Source: Candidatus Cloacimonadota bacterium
Lineage (GTDB): Bacteria > Cloacimonadota > Cloacimonadia > Cloacimonadales > JAFGVF01
Direction: 5' to 3'
DNA length: 5,434 nucleotides
Assembly: GCA_016938155.1 (NCBI GenBank)
Contig: JAFGVF010000337.1
Coordinates: forward strand, 1-5,434
In this document: positions 5,148 to 5,434 of the stretch, piece after piece
How the letters are laid out: each line of letters opens with the position of its first letter
Position numbering within the stretch: the stretch's first letter is position 1
Translations under genes and position numbers: made by a program
The notes under the pieces: generated by a model
The model's database searches: none
Told to the model about the DNA's origin: nothing
What the model saw: only the letters and a program-made list of their open reading frames with translations

Positions 5148-5434
5148 ATGGAGATGCATGAGAAATTGGATTTGGCAAAAAAAGCTTATAAAATTGCTTA
5201 TGAGTTAGACTTGAGATACGGTTGTTGTCCACAATGTGTGCTCTCAGCTGTTCAGCAGACTATTGGTGGGATTGATGATGCCACTATAAAAGCTTCCCAT
5301 ACTTTAGCCGGAGGTGGAGGTTTGGCAGGCTCTGGTACTTGCGGTGCAATCGCTGGAGGACTTTTAGCAATAGGAGCATTTTATGGCAGAGAAAAGACTG
5401 AGGATGGTTTTCAAGATGGTCGATATCTCAGGAG
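5148..5434 (+). CDS. C_GCAxxG_C_C family putative redox-active protein, cut by right edge
   Basis: An open frame of 95 codons runs to the right edge; the C-terminus is missing. The visible part matches the C_GCAxxG_C_C family (putative redox-active proteins). It has an N-terminal helix followed by YGCCPQCVLSAVQ (24-36, cysteines 26, 27 and 30), then a glycine-rich LAGGGGLAGSGTCGAIAGGLLAIGAFYG (53-80) with C65 in the signature CGAxxG. The later C...C part of the family signature would lie beyond the window. The biochemical function of the family is not established; metal or iron-sulfur binding, or thiol redox work, has been proposed from the cysteines. The first ATG (5148) is preferred because GAGGAG lies 6 nt upstream, whereas ATG 5154 would be 12 nt away. 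It is transcribed divergently from tsaB. Confidence 0.88.
   Translation, partial: MEMHEKLDLAKKAYKIAYELDLRYGCCPQCVLSAVQQTIGGIDDATIKASHTLAGGGGLAGSGTCGAIAGGLLAIGAFYGREKTEDGFQDGRYLR

Noticed and set aside
5222..5231. Near-DnaA box TTGTCCACA
   Set aside because: One mismatch from consensus, and inside the coding sequence for the conserved CCPQC motif.

Overview
The window is AT-rich bacterial DNA carrying six protein-coding genes, two of them cut by the window edges, around a 1 kb intergenic region full of repeats. The gene content (a fermentative-type glutamate dehydrogenase, a PEP/pyruvate-binding protein, a FlgD-Ig-like exported protein, a C_GCAxxG_C_C redox protein) and the REP-type palindromes of the GTAGAGACGC kind fit an anaerobic member of the FCB group. 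Candidatus Cloacimonadota is my best guess; Bacteroidota-like or related candidate phyla are alternatives. There is no rRNA or other phylogenetic marker, so this is an inference.

Layout. 1-2393 (minus strand): a two-gene unit, gdhA followed 9 nt later by a pyruvate phosphate dikinase N-domain protein that runs off the left edge. 2394-3418: no credible gene. This stretch holds an exact 11-bp tandem repeat array ending in a hairpin and a consensus DnaA box, then three REP-like palindromes (two minus, one plus), then a GC-richer hairpin-bearing segment, then an A-rich region with a dyad and a likely promoter. 3419-3772 (plus): a small membrane-anchored or secreted FlgD-Ig-like protein. 3800-3829: a symmetrical terminator between convergent genes. 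3875-5028 (minus): folA and tsaB overlapping by 1 nt, with tsaB first. 5060-5122: a divergent promoter region with back-to-back TTGACA boxes. 5148-5434 (plus): the start of a C_GCAxxG_C_C redox protein, cut by the right edge.

How the genes work together. gdhA and the PEP/pyruvate-binding gene would both sit at the amino acid/central carbon junction (glutamate to 2-oxoglutarate; pyruvate/PEP interconversion), which suits an amino-acid fermenter. tsaB and folA are housekeeping genes (tRNA t6A modification; tetrahydrofolate supply) that share a transcript and are probably translationally coupled.

The most notable points are: (1) the GDH has tyrosine where the family has its catalytic lysine, in an otherwise intact enzyme; (2) the REP palindromes show a compensatory base-pair change; (3) the 11-bp array is joined to a hairpin and a DnaA box. 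I do not see a complete previously undescribed multi-gene system here.
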